Source: Bordetella parapertussis (lineage in GTDB: Bacteria > Bacteroidota > Bacteroidia > Chitinophagales > Chitinophagaceae). From it: DNA of 61,414 bases. The notes under the pieces are model-generated. The model searched no databases. It was not told the DNA's origin and worked only from the letters and a program-made list of their open reading frames with translations. A program made the position numbers and the translations under genes. Shown piece by piece: positions 34,808 to 44,864 of this stretch. Position 1 is the first letter of the stretch, and each line of letters begins with the position of its first letter. The stretch is taken from positions 1-61,414 of the forward strand of contig CALQJX020000022.1 in assembly GCA_943331005.2 (NCBI GenBank), given 5' to 3'.

Positions 34808-37800
34808 CTATGCCGGTCTGATGGGGCTACCGGTCCAGTCGCTGTTGCTTTGGAGATTTTCGCCTTTCATAACGAGGGATAGTGCATCTACATTTACATC
34901 GTCGCCCATTTCGCTGTCGTAGAGAATAATGCTGCGGGCGCCTATGCTGCAGCGCTTGCCTATTTTCACTTTACCAACTTTCATTACACGGTCTTCGAAG
35001 AGGTGGGTTTGCGGACCGCAGTCTTCGTTGAGGGCGGTATCGTCACCTATTTCCACCATGTCGTGTTCGGTAATGTCTGTGGTGTTCATCCATACCCTCC
35101 TGCCTATCTTAACACCGAAGAGGCGCAGCAGCAGGGGTAGCCAAGGGGTGCCTTTGAGGTATTCGAGGAGGAAGGGGACGGCCAGCGATTCGTAGGTAGA
35201 GGTGATGGCCTCACTGAACCATACGCGTGGGGTCCACATGGGTTGCTGCTCTGGTTTGTGCCTGCCTACTACCAGCCATTTGAGCAGGAGCGTAACGAGG
35301 AATGCCGGAATACCCATAAAGAAGAGGTAGTAGAACGGTAGCTCGAGCATGGCAAGCCACCAGGGCTTATCTACCACCAGATTGTGGGAGTAGGCTATGA
35401 AGAGAATACTGCAGATGATGATAGTGGTCTCTGGTAGAATGATACGTATGAACTCTACCAGGCTACGACCCAGAATGCGGGGCGGAGTAGGATTGGAGGT
35501 TTGTGTGGCCGGGAAGGTGCGGCTTTCCTGGCGGCGGGGTAATGGTATGGCCGGAGAGCCAAACCAGTCGGCAGCGCTTTCTTTTTCCAGTTGTTCTTTT
35601 GATGGAGGTGTAGACAGCACGCCTATGAGCATGCGGCCGGGCAGCTGATAGCCCTGTGGTATGAGTGCACTGTTGCCTACAAAGCTGTTGTCGCCTATGG
35701 TGGTACGATCGAGGATAAGCTGCTGGCCTCGCACATCAGATTCGCCCAGTGTTACGGCATCTGCCACAAATGCGTCCTTGCCTATCTCCAGTAGCGGGTG
35801 TGTGACACTGCTGGCGGTAGATATCTCTGTATTGCTGCCCACCTTGGCGCCCAGCGCACGGAAGAGCAGCGACACATATACAGTGGCGTACATGGGGTGC
35901 AACACTATGAGCGACAGCGACATAAGCTGATCGGCAAACCACTTGCGCACATAGAACAGGCTGTAAATAGGATACTTGCCCGGCTTGATGCCCCTTTGCA
36001 AAATGCGGGACAACAGTATGGTGCAGAGTGTAAACAAGATGATGTAACTCAGTGCCAGCGACGGAGTGACGGTGAGGTAGCTGAAGTCATAATCGGGTGT
36101 GGAGTTATCGAGGTTGTGGATGATGATAACAGTAGGCAATACCGGCACCAGCACCACTACCGGGAATATGAGCAGCGACAAGGTGAACAGCCATGAATAG
36201 GCAATGCGTTTTGCGGCAGAGACCGGCAGTGGCTGCGGCAGACTTTCCAGCGGCTTAGTTTCTTTGAGCACGGCCGGGCTACCCTGCCATATCTCTCCGC
36301 CTTTTATGGTTTTACCTGCCTGCAGGTAGCTGAGATCCTGCAATTCGCCCCATGCATCAATATTTGAACCGCCGGCTATGATGGCACTGCTACCCACATA
36401 GGCATGGTCGCCCAGATGAATGCGGCGCAGCTTCAGCATGCCGTCTTCTACAAAAGCATTATTTAGTACCGCCTGAGAGCTGATACTGACATCGCTGCCG
36501 ATGGTGACGAGGTCTTCTGCTCCAATGGTGACAGCGCCCAGCTGTGCATCTTTCGCCACCTTTACGCCCAATGCCCTGAGGTAGCCACAATAGAGCGGCG
36601 TGCCATTGAGGAATTGGGAAGGCATGAGCTGCTGCATGGTCTTTACCAGCCACCACCTGAAGTAATAACTGCCCCACAGCGGATAATCGCCCTCCTTCAT
36701 TTTGCCTATGACCAGCCATTTTACCACCACACTGCACAGGGCAAAGAATGGTGCAATGAACAGGTACAGGCATAGGGCAGTGCCTATGGCATAGGGGATA
36801 TTGTTGGTCTCTTCTTTTACTATATAATAACCCAGGTATGGGAAGAATATCTGCACGGCAAACAGGCCATACATAAGCAGTACGCTAACTGTTTGTGCCA
36901 GCCAGCACAGGTAGAAGCGGCTTTTGGGGATCTCATTGAACACCCTTTTGGCTCTTGGCGCCTCAAAGGGTTTAGACTCCCAGTGCTCAACTACCTGCTG
37001 CAGCGGGCGGTGCATATACAGGTCTTTGAGGGAAGCCTGTGGTATATTGGCATCTTTGCGCAGGCGCGACACCACTGCTGCTGCCAGCAGGGAGTGGCCA
37101 CCCAGATCTGTAAAAAAGTCGTTAGAGAGGGTAATGGTACGGTTGGGGAAGAACCCTTTTAGTACTGCAATGACCCGCTCGCCAACAGGCAGGTCTATAT
37201 CAATGACCGCATCTGTGACAGGTGTTACGTTTTCCAGCAACATGGCAGGTACAGGCAGTGCCTTGCGGTCTATTTTGCCACTGGAAAGGCGCGGCATCTC
37301 CGGCAACTGCATGATAACTGATGGTACCATGTAGGCAGGCAGCACCTTGGCCAGTTCGGCACGAATGCTTTGCTGGTTCATACGCAGCGGGTCGTCGCAG
37401 ACCACGTATGCTGCCAGGTGGTCTATGCCATTAATGTCTTTTTTTACTGCTACTGCCGCCGCCGTAATATCGGTGAGGCTACTGAGGCGGTTCTCTATTT
37501 CGCCCAGTTCTATACGGTAGCCACGCAGTTTCACCTGATCGTCGAAGCGGCCATGGAAATCCACACTGCCATCGGGGTTGACAACTGCGGCATCGCCGGT
37601 GCGGTAGATGCGGCTGCCCGGCAGTTCGTGCAGCGATTCGGGCTTGGGCACAAACTTTTCGGCAGTAAGTACCGGCAGGTTGATGTAGCCATCGCACACG
37701 CCGGGTCCCGCAATTACCAGTTCGCCCTGCTCACAGAAGGGGAGCGGGTTCATCTTATCGTCTACTACTGCCAGCCCATAGTTGGGCAGCGGCAGGCCGA

Positions 37801-38746
37801 TGGTGATGTTATCGCCCGGTTTCAGTTCGGCCAGTGTTGCAGTAACGGTTGTTTCTGTGGGGCCGTATGTATTAAAAAATCTTCGTGGAGGTGCCGACCA
37901 GCGTTCCAGTACGTGCGAGGTACAGGCTTCGCCGCCGGCATTTACCAGTCTTAGAGAAGGAATATCGTCGTCGGTAACGGCAAGCAGGCTGGGCACTGCA
38001 TGCAGTACGGTAATGTTGTTGTTGCGCAGCACGTCGCCCAGTTCGTCTATAGACTTGGCAGTGGCGGTGTCTGCTACCCAAACAGAGGCGCCTTCCATAT
38101 AGCTGATCCATGTTTCCTCGCACCACATATCGAAGGAAACAGAAAAGCCCTGATAGACCTTGTCTTCTGTGCGGATCTGCAGTATAGCACCTTCCGAGCG
38201 GACAAAGTGGCATATCTGCCTGTGTGAGATGGGTATGCCCTTTGGTTTGCCCGTACTTCCGGATGTATAGAGTACATATGCCCTATTATCGGGTTGGGCA
38301 CCCTGGTGTATATAAACCAGCTCATCGGAGCGCGGCGCATTGATGACAGTAAACCGGTTGCACTGCAGATTCAGTTGTGTATTGCTGATGTAGCCACGGG
38401 CACCCACTTCTTCCAGTACGGTCTCCACACGTTCGGCAGGCATTTCATGGTCCAGCGGCACATAGGCGGCTCCGGCCTTTACGATTCCCAGTATGGCTAC
38501 GTGCAGTTCCAGACCGCGCGGCCACCATACTCCTACGGAGTCGCCCGGGGCCACTCCGTTCTGAGACAGGTGGTCTGCCATGGCATCGCTCCATTTATCG
38601 AGCTCGGAGTAGGTAAGTGAGCGATCGTTGAAGATGAGGGCGGTCTTGTTGGGGTATTTTGCGGCAGAGGCACGAAAGATATCTGCAAGAGTTTCTTCAT
38701 GCAGCAGATCTGGACGATATGCACCTAATACTATGCCGGGAGTCAT
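34808..38746 (-). CDS. Pls/PosA-family single-module non-ribosomal peptide synthetase with tandem hexapeptide domains
   Basis: 1,312 residues. The adenylation domain (~1-505) carries A3 Y-T-S-G-S-T-G-K-P-K-G, A5 N-T-Y-G-P-T-E-T-T, A7 Y-R-T-G-D, and the A10 lysine K491. The carrier domain (~525-590) holds the phosphopantetheine serine S552 in D-L-G-G-H-S-L. From residue ~610 there are repeated pairs of membrane helices followed by left-handed beta-helix hexapeptide blocks (about three tandem units, e.g. V-T-I-G-S-D-V-S-I). This is the NRPS terminal-domain architecture of epsilon-poly-L-lysine synthetase relatives. No condensation or thioesterase domain is present. By-eye alignment to GrsA gives pocket residues D206, M207, E210, H249, V268, A270, T293, V301, T302, K491; E210 suggests a basic side chain such as lysine or ornithine. 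The product is unverified. Confidence 0.88.
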   Translation of the reverse strand: MTPGIVLGAYRPDLLHEETLADIFRASAAKYPNKTALIFNDRSLTYSELDKWSDAMADHLSQNGVAPGDSVGVWWPRGLELHVAILGIVKAGAAYVPLDHEMPAERVETVLEEVGARGYISNTQLNLQCNRFTVINAPRSDELVYIHQGAQPDNRAYVLYTSGSTGKPKGIPISHRQICHFVRSEGAILQIRTEDKVYQGFSVSFDMWCEETWISYMEGASVWVADTATAKSIDELGDVLRNNNITVLHAVPSLLAVTDDDIPSLRLVNAGGEACTSHVLERWSAPPRRFFNTYGPTETTVTATLAELKPGDNITIGLPLPNYGLAVVDDKMNPLPFCEQGELVIAGPGVCDGYINLPVLTAEKFVPKPESLHELPGSRIYRTGDAAVVNPDGSVDFHGRFDDQVKLRGYRIELGEIENRLSSLTDITAAAVAVKKDINGIDHLAAYVVCDDPLRMNQQSIRAELAKVLPAYMVPSVIMQLPEMPRLSSGKIDRKALPVPAMLLENVTPVTDAVIDIDLPVGERVIAVLKGFFPNRTITLSNDFFTDLGGHSLLAAAVVSRLRKDANIPQASLKDLYMHRPLQQVVEHWESKPFEAPRAKRVFNEIPKSRFYLCWLAQTVSVLLMYGLFAVQIFFPYLGYYIVKEETNNIPYAIGTALCLYLFIAPFFALCSVVVKWLVIGKMKEGDYPLWGSYYFRWWLVKTMQQLMPSQFLNGTPLYCGYLRALGVKVAKDAQLGAVTIGAEDLVTIGSDVSISSQAVLNNAFVEDGMLKLRRIHLGDHAYVGSSAIIAGGSNIDAWGELQDLSYLQAGKTIKGGEIWQGSPAVLKETKPLESLPQPLPVSAAKRIAYSWLFTLSLLIFPVVVLVPVLPTVIIIHNLDNSTPDYDFSYLTVTPSLALSYIILFTLCTILLSRILQRGIKPGKYPIYSLFYVRKWFADQLMSLSLIVLHPMYATVYVSLLFRALGAKVGSNTEISTASSVTHPLLEIGKDAFVADAVTLGESDVRGQQLILDRTTIGDNSFVGNSALIPQGYQLPGRMLIGVLSTPPSKEQLEKESAADWFGSPAIPLPRRQESRTFPATQTSNPTPPRILGRSLVEFIRIILPETTIIICSILFIAYSHNLVVDKPWWLAMLELPFYYLFFMGIPAFLVTLLLKWLVVGRHKPEQQPMWTPRVWFSEAITSTYESLAVPFLLEYLKGTPWLPLLLRLFGVKIGRRVWMNTTDITEHDMVEIGDDTALNEDCGPQTHLFEDRVMKVGKVKIGKRCSIGARSIILYDSEMGDDVNVDALSLVMKGENLQSNSDWTGSPIRPA

Positions 38747-38980
38747 TGTTTCTTGGAATAGGGATAACCCGCCCTAAACCAAATTGCGTCAAAGCCGGTT
38801 TCAGGAAGTCGTCCGTTTCGGGCTGAAAATTACGATTTTTCCCGGCTATAGCGGTTGCATAATTATAGATTGGCTATGAATAAGGTTGCGTAAATGCATC
38901 GGATATTTATTTATTAGTAGATTCTGCAAGACTTAACATAGTATTATGTAGGAGGACATCAGATACACGCCTTTTTTCTC

Positions 38981-38988
38981 TACTTTTG
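38981..38988 (+). promoter_or_regulatory. Candidate -7 box upstream of the SNF2 helicase gene
   Basis: TACTTTTG matches TAnnTTTG exactly, 33 bases before the start codon. The -33 element is unclear. Confidence 0.35.
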
Positions 38989-39021
38989 TAGCTTGCCTTT
39001 TTTGAACAGGAGCATGTATTA

Positions 39022-42000
39022 ATGTCATTACCACCAATTTTAAGACACGTTTATAACCATGGTACAGAGGAAGTGATCCGACGTGGTAAGAAGATATTCT
39101 ACACTTCGGGCGTCCAGATGCTGGATGTGGACCATTTGCTGGAGCAGGTCCGCTTCAGGGTGCGCAACGATCTTTACCAGAATTACTACACTGTTACTGT
39201 CAATAAATACCTGCAGCCCAAGGAAATGGCTGTGCGTTGCCAGTGCCCGTATAATCTGGGTGAGATCTGCAGGCACGAGGTGGCTGCACTCTTTCAGCTG
39301 AATGATATATTGCAGAGCGGTTTCTTTGAGAACGTAACCATACATTACGAGCAGAAGCATACCGTGGTGCGCATGAGGCAGGTGAACCGCCAGATGCTGC
39401 AACTGTTTACTAATCCGGATTCGCTGGAGGTGGCAGAGCGTATAGCAAACGGCAGCAGGGCTAATATCATCAACAACAAGAACGGAAGTATAGAAGCCGA
39501 TGTACCCGATGATGATGCCACCTACAGGGTGACCCTGAGGCAGAATGAAGACCGCTATTTTGATACATCCTGCGGCTGTGCAGAAAATACCCATCCGCTG
39601 TGCGTGCACAAGGCTGCCTTATTCCTGCAGGTGCTGAAGGCTTTTGGTGCACAGCATTTCCAGTCTGTACAGAACTGGGATGTGCAAAAGAACAAACTGC
39701 TGGAACAATATGGTTACAGCCTGAAGGATGATCTTAAGAATAAATTTGAGTTCATATACGAGAACAATAAACCGTTCCTGCGTGTACTGGACCCCAGCAT
39801 AAAAAAAGTAGAGGGTAAGGCACCTACCAAATCTGTAAATATAGCAGAAGAGGTAGCGGCACCGGCACCTGTTGAGGAGAAAAGGCTGGGTATAGTAGTA
39901 GATACAAGTCTTACTACATTCCCGTTCATAGAAGTGATGCTGGTGGCAGGTACTGCTGCCGACGAGGATGAGCAATTTGCCGGAGCCATAGACAAAGTGG
40001 AACTGGTACAGTATGTGAACCCGACGAGGTTCCATACCGATGACAGAGACCTGATACCTGTGGTGCGCAAGTTCCTGCCCGATGAGTTACTAAAATACCT
40101 GAAGAAAACACTGCCATTCGGCGATTTTCTGCACGACTATGACAGCGTACTGAAGGATATACCACAGGACGAGGTGCGGGAGCAGGCATGGGAATACCTT
40201 TTGCCCAAGTACCAGAAACTGCTGGACCGATATTCGGCACACCGTTTCCTGTATCAGAAAAAAGCAGGTAAGACACTTTCTTCCAAGGCTATAGACCCGG
40301 TGGGATTCTCTGAAAAACAGGCACATCCCCAGCTGGTGGTGAAGAAGAAAAGCAGGGAGCACCAGGTGATACTGGAATGGAATATAGAAAGTCGTGCTGT
40401 TCCGCACAAGGAGGTTAAGATCATCAACTCTGCGCTGGTGCAGCATAATGAAAGCATTTATGCACTGGGCAACATACAGGAGGTGCAGCTGGCAGAGCAA
40501 TTGTTGCCAACCGGCGTACTATCTGTAAAGAATTCGGAATGGGCAGCTTTCCTTACCAATAAGGTAATGGGCTGGAGCAATATGGTGCATGTACACTTCT
40601 CTGAGGAGTTGGTAGAGCACCTTACCCATGCAAGGCCGGGCTTCCGTTTGTACCTGCACGAAAAAGACGAGACACTGGTATTGCAGCCGGTATTTATGTA
40701 TGGTGACATGGAAGTGAAGCCGGGTTATTTTGGAGATGTGATACAGCCAGTGGGCGGTATTGTCACCATCATGAAGCGCAATGAAGTGGCAGAGAAAGAA
40801 TTTACAGATCTGCTGCAATCGCTGCATACCGATATACAATACAATAAAAAAGAAGGTTTCTTCCACCTGCCCGGTACTTCTGTACTTGCCAACAACTGGT
40901 TCTTCCGCTTCAATGAAATGATGCATGAGAATGGTGTGGAGATGATGGGCTTTGAAGGGTTGAGGAACCTGAGGGTGAATATACACAAGCCACAAACTCA
41001 GATACAGGTAAGCAGCGGCATAGACTGGTTTGACGCATCTGTGGAGCTGAAATTCGGCGATCAGTCGGTTTCTATAATAGATGTGAAGAAAGCGCTGGCG
41101 CAACGGCAGAATTTTGTGCGCCTGGGCGATGGCTCTATTGGGCTGCTGCCGGAAGACTGGCTGAAGAAGTATACCCTGCTGCTGAAGATGGGTGAGACCA
41201 AGGGTAATAAGGTGCGCCTGAAGAAATATCACTTCAGCGTGCTGGATGATCTGCTCTCTGAGATAACAGAAGAAGGACTGCAGGAAGAACTGGAAGAGAA
41301 GAAGGAAAAGCTGGAAAGCATTCTGAGTAATGACTACAGCCTCATCGATCCGCCTACACATCTTACCGCTACACTAAGGCCCTACCAGCTGGCAGGGTTC
41401 CAGTGGCTTATATTCCTGAATGAAGCGGGGTGGGGTGGTATACTTGCCGATGACATGGGTCTTGGTAAGACTGTGCAGACACTGGCTTTCTTCCAGCATT
41501 ACAAAAATATGAACCCCTCGGCTGTATTTCTGGTGGTATGTCCTACCACTCTGATGTATAACTGGGAGAGTGAGATAAAGAAATTTACACCGGAGCTCCG
41601 ACATGTCATCCATCACGGTCCGAAGCGTACTGCATCGCCACTAAATTATAAGGAGTTCGATATCATTATCACTACCTATGGCACCATGCGTAGCGATATA
41701 AAGGGTTTCAGGGAAATAGAATTTGATTATGTGGTGCTGGATGAGTCGCAGTCTATAAAGAACCCGCAGTCGCAGGTGGCAAAGGCATCTTTGCTGCTCA
41801 ACTGTAAGAACAGGCTGGCGTTGAGTGGAACTCCGGTACAGAACAATACGTTCGATCTGTATGCACAGATGAACTTCCTGAACCCCGGCATGCTGGGTAG
41901 CAGAGAGTTCTTTATGAGCGAGTTTGCCACACCCATAGATAAGTTTATGGAAGATGAGGTGAAGCAACAACTGCGTAAGCTCACGCATCCATTCCTGCTG

Positions 42001-42762
42001 CGCCGCACCAAGGAACAGGTGGCCAAAGATCTGCCGGAAAAAACAGAGACAATACTGTACTGCGAAATGGGTACAGAGCAGCGTAAGATCTATGATGCTT
42101 ACCGCAACACTTACCGCTCGCAGATACTGGGTATGATAGAAGAGCGGGGTATGGAACGGTCGCAGATGCATATACTGCAGGGCCTTACCAGGCTGCGCCA
42201 GATTTGCGATTCGCCGGCCATACTGAATGAAGAAGAACGATACCACAACTATTCTGTGAAGCTGGATGAGCTGAGCAGGGAGATAACAGAGAATGTGGGC
42301 GACCACAAGGTGCTGGTCTTCTCTCAGTTCCTGGGTATGCTGGGGCTTATACGGAACAAGCTGAATGAAGAGAACATCAGCCATGTGTATTTTGATGGCA
42401 GCAGCACTTCTACAGAACGTGAACGTGCTATACAGGAATTTCAGAATAACCACGAGTGCAGGGTGTTCCTAATATCGCTGAAAGCGGGTGGTATAGGTCT
42501 TAACCTTACCGCTGCCGACTATGTGTACATTGTAGACCCATGGTGGAACCCTGCTGTGGAGCAGCAGGCAATTGACCGTACGCACCGTATAGGGCAGACC
42601 AAGAATATATTTGCTTACAGGCTTATTTGTAAGGATACACTGGAAGAAAAGATGCTGCAGTTGCAGGAACGCAAACGCAATCTGGCCAATGATCTGGTGT
42701 CTGACGACAGTGCATTTATGAGGCGACTCTCTAAGGATGACATAGCTTTCCTGTTCAGTTAG
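39022..42762 (+). CDS. SNF2-family DNA translocase with two SWIM zinc fingers
   Basis: 1,246 residues. Two SWIM-type fingers are visible: C73-x-C75 ... C83-x-H85 and C184-x-C186 ... C194-x-H196. A long middle region (~260-790) is of the bacterial SNF2-associated type. The ATPase core starts near residue 795: L-R-P-Y-Q-L-A-G-F-Q-W-L, Walker A D-D-M-G-L-G-K-T, Walker B-like L-D-E-S-Q-S-I-K-N (D-E-S-Q in place of D-E-A-Q), L-S-G-T-P-V-Q-N-N, and in lobe 2 K-A-G-G-I-G-L-N-L-T-A-A and D-R-T-H-R-I-G-Q. All motifs are intact. The family moves along duplex DNA and remodels protein-DNA complexes, for instance in transcription recycling or repair. No nuclease domain is fused. It stands alone, divergent from the NRPS gene. 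Confidence 0.92.
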   Translation: MSLPPILRHVYNHGTEEVIRRGKKIFYTSGVQMLDVDHLLEQVRFRVRNDLYQNYYTVTVNKYLQPKEMAVRCQCPYNLGEICRHEVAALFQLNDILQSGFFENVTIHYEQKHTVVRMRQVNRQMLQLFTNPDSLEVAERIANGSRANIINNKNGSIEADVPDDDATYRVTLRQNEDRYFDTSCGCAENTHPLCVHKAALFLQVLKAFGAQHFQSVQNWDVQKNKLLEQYGYSLKDDLKNKFEFIYENNKPFLRVLDPSIKKVEGKAPTKSVNIAEEVAAPAPVEEKRLGIVVDTSLTTFPFIEVMLVAGTAADEDEQFAGAIDKVELVQYVNPTRFHTDDRDLIPVVRKFLPDELLKYLKKTLPFGDFLHDYDSVLKDIPQDEVREQAWEYLLPKYQKLLDRYSAHRFLYQKKAGKTLSSKAIDPVGFSEKQAHPQLVVKKKSREHQVILEWNIESRAVPHKEVKIINSALVQHNESIYALGNIQEVQLAEQLLPTGVLSVKNSEWAAFLTNKVMGWSNMVHVHFSEELVEHLTHARPGFRLYLHEKDETLVLQPVFMYGDMEVKPGYFGDVIQPVGGIVTIMKRNEVAEKEFTDLLQSLHTDIQYNKKEGFFHLPGTSVLANNWFFRFNEMMHENGVEMMGFEGLRNLRVNIHKPQTQIQVSSGIDWFDASVELKFGDQSVSIIDVKKALAQRQNFVRLGDGSIGLLPEDWLKKYTLLLKMGETKGNKVRLKKYHFSVLDDLLSEITEEGLQEELEEKKEKLESILSNDYSLIDPPTHLTATLRPYQLAGFQWLIFLNEAGWGGILADDMGLGKTVQTLAFFQHYKNMNPSAVFLVVCPTTLMYNWESEIKKFTPELRHVIHHGPKRTASPLNYKEFDIIITTYGTMRSDIKGFREIEFDYVVLDESQSIKNPQSQVAKASLLLNCKNRLALSGTPVQNNTFDLYAQMNFLNPGMLGSREFFMSEFATPIDKFMEDEVKQQLRKLTHPFLLRRTKEQVAKDLPEKTETILYCEMGTEQRKIYDAYRNTYRSQILGMIEERGMERSQMHILQGLTRLRQICDSPAILNEEERYHNYSVKLDELSREITENVGDHKVLVFSQFLGMLGLIRNKLNEENISHVYFDGSSTSTERERAIQEFQNNHECRVFLISLKAGGIGLNLTAADYVYIVDPWWNPAVEQQAIDRTHRIGQTKNIFAYRLICKDTLEEKMLQLQERKRNLANDLVSDDSAFMRRLSKDDIAFLFS

Positions 42763-42868
42763 TAGTTTTATTTATAGTTTTTTTTGTATGTGGTAAACGT
42801 TCAGGTAAAGAAGAGCAGGATATGTAGGGAGAAAATAAGTAAATTTATTGTACCATATCACCGATCTT

Positions 42869-44632
42869 ATGAAACACAGCTTATTCTTACTGCTCCTTCT
42901 TGTCCTATTTCCGGCAATGTTGCAGGCACAGACCGACAACGCCAGTTTGCAGGCACAGAGCCCCGACGGACACACGGTGAAGCTTGTTTGGTTCATAAAG
43001 AATGTACCGGCAGATTTTGCAGGTTTTGATATTAAGCGGAAGGACGGGCTGGGTGACTGGCAGAAAATGAATGTGACCCCTTTGTTGCCTGGTATCTCTC
43101 AGAAGAAAGATCTGAGCCCTTTTGAGTCTGATAATGCAGAGGCAACCCGCATAAAGGGAAAACTGAAAGATCTGCTTAAGGCCGGAAAACTGCATGAGTA
43201 CGACTTCAATTCCTTTTCTGATAAATGGGTGGCCAACGATAAAGAAATACAGGATGTACTGCACCTGGCAACGCTCGATTTTGATATCTCTGTTATCAGT
43301 GGTTTCGGGTTTGTAGATCATACCATTACCCAGAAGATGGATTATCAGTATGGCTTGTTCCTGCATGGTTCTGATAAACTTGTGGTGAAGATATCGTGGA
43401 ATTACGGAGAGGTGCCAGATCTGAATGTCGTTCGCGAGATCACATCAAAGTCTCAACCGGGTAAAAAAGGAGTGCAGCTTATCTGGAATGCAGATGCGGC
43501 AAGGGTAAGGAGCAGCTATGTAGCCGGGTTCAACGTATACAAGAGGGGTATCAGGCTGAATGACCGACCTGTATATTTCTCCGGTGGCAAAGACAATACA
43601 GAATATACATTCAATGATGCAGGTGCCAATTCTTCTGTTTCAGATCAGTATAGTATCAGCGCAGAATCTTTGTTTGGTATAGAAGGTACTATCAAGTCTT
43701 ATGTATACAATCCGGAAGAGCATCCGGCAGAGTATAAAAAAGCAACGGTGACACAGATATCTTCATTGGGTTTTTATTTCAAAGATGGTATTGAGTTGAG
43801 CTGGACCTTCTCCCGGGAACAGGAGCGATTTATAAAAGGATTTTATGTGGAGAAGGATAATATGCCGGAAGGCTATCAGCGTGTATCTGATCTGTTGCCT
43901 GCAGATACCAGATCTTATGTAGATAAGAGCACTTCTCCTGTGAGCAGTGCTATAAGAATGAAGGTTATAGCTGTTTATAACGACAGAACAGCTGCACAGG
44001 GTGTAGAAAGGTTGTATAGTTATTTTCCGCTGATAGATCCGCCACGCCCCCAGAATACAAAGGCGGTGCTGACAACGGAAAACAAAAAAGTTTCTGTGCG
44101 CTTGAGCTGGGATCCTATTATGAACGGAGATAGTGCTACCAGGTACTATTCTGTATATGTTTTATCGGGCACAGGAGCAAAGGTTGATATGCTGGCAGAA
44201 AAGATACCAGGAAAGCAAAACTCATTTACCCATACATTTTCTTCAGGTACCGGTGGTATCTATAGGTTCTATCTGATGGCAGAGGGTCGTTCAGGCGGGC
44301 TTAGTGTTCCCGGAGATACGGTAACTGTTTCTGTACCTGTAACTGAAATGCCGGAGGTGGTCATTACTGCCGCATCAGAGCAGGGTGGGAATGCTATGAT
44401 ACAATGGCAATACAATGATATGCAGGATCTGGTTGGTTTCAGACTGTATGATGATGCAACCGTGATTGCCGATGAAAATGTGTTGGGTAAAAACGTTCGC
44501 GAATATATAGCTAAAGCACTGCAACCGGGTTCTGTTCATAACTACACTGTTCGTGCGGTATCTGCTAAGGGTGTGGTGAGCGAAAAGGTAGTTTCTATGC
44601 AGGTGTCCATACCTGCGGCTGCTAAGAAGTAG
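42869..44632 (+). CDS. Exported fibronectin type III-like repeat protein
   Basis: 587 residues. The ATG at 42869 is chosen because it starts the signal peptide M-K-H-S-L-F-L-L-L-L-L-V-L-F-P-A-M-L-Q-A-Q; a TTG 21 bases upstream is not needed. The rest contains four to five Fn3-like beta-sandwich repeats, best seen in the second half: V-R-L-S-W-D-P-I-M-N-G-D-S-A-T-R-Y-Y-S-V-Y and I-Q-W-Q-Y-N-D-M-Q-D-L-V-G-F-R-L-Y. There is no T9SS sorting domain, so it may stay in the periplasm. The 3' end overlaps the next, convergent gene by 11 bases. Function unknown. Confidence 0.78.
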   Translation: MKHSLFLLLLLVLFPAMLQAQTDNASLQAQSPDGHTVKLVWFIKNVPADFAGFDIKRKDGLGDWQKMNVTPLLPGISQKKDLSPFESDNAEATRIKGKLKDLLKAGKLHEYDFNSFSDKWVANDKEIQDVLHLATLDFDISVISGFGFVDHTITQKMDYQYGLFLHGSDKLVVKISWNYGEVPDLNVVREITSKSQPGKKGVQLIWNADAARVRSSYVAGFNVYKRGIRLNDRPVYFSGGKDNTEYTFNDAGANSSVSDQYSISAESLFGIEGTIKSYVYNPEEHPAEYKKATVTQISSLGFYFKDGIELSWTFSREQERFIKGFYVEKDNMPEGYQRVSDLLPADTRSYVDKSTSPVSSAIRMKVIAVYNDRTAAQGVERLYSYFPLIDPPRPQNTKAVLTTENKKVSVRLSWDPIMNGDSATRYYSVYVLSGTGAKVDMLAEKIPGKQNSFTHTFSSGTGGIYRFYLMAEGRSGGLSVPGDTVTVSVPVTEMPEVVITAASEQGGNAMIQWQYNDMQDLVGFRLYDDATVIADENVLGKNVREYIAKALQPGSVHNYTVRAVSAKGVVSEKVVSMQVSIPAAAKK

Positions 44633-44864
44633 TTGTATCGGGCAGGGAGTTACCTGCTTCTTTTTTGTCTTTTTTTTCAACTTTTTCGTAGGTCATTCGT
44701 GCCATTTCATAGGCAGCAAAACCACCTGCCAGGGTTGCCATTCCAAAAGCAAAGACAGCAGCAATGACCATGTTCAGGTTCTTGCGCACTATGCCTGTCA
44801 GCAATAGTATTACGAACAAAAGCAGGAATACTATTGCTGTAGCGATCCAGGTGGTAAGGTCCAT
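44622..44864 (-). CDS. Small two-helix membrane protein
   Basis: 80 residues with two predicted membrane helices (residues ~5-25 and ~32-54), a short basic loop V-R-K-N-L-N between them, and a charged lysine-rich tail. It starts on the base at which the upstream DUF922 gene ends (44864), so translation is likely coupled. No family recognised. Its coupled position argues that it is real. Confidence 0.65.
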   Translation of the reverse strand: MDLTTWIATAIVFLLLFVILLLTGIVRKNLNMVIAAVFAFGMATLAGGFAAYEMARMTYEKVEKKDKKEAGNSLPDTTTS

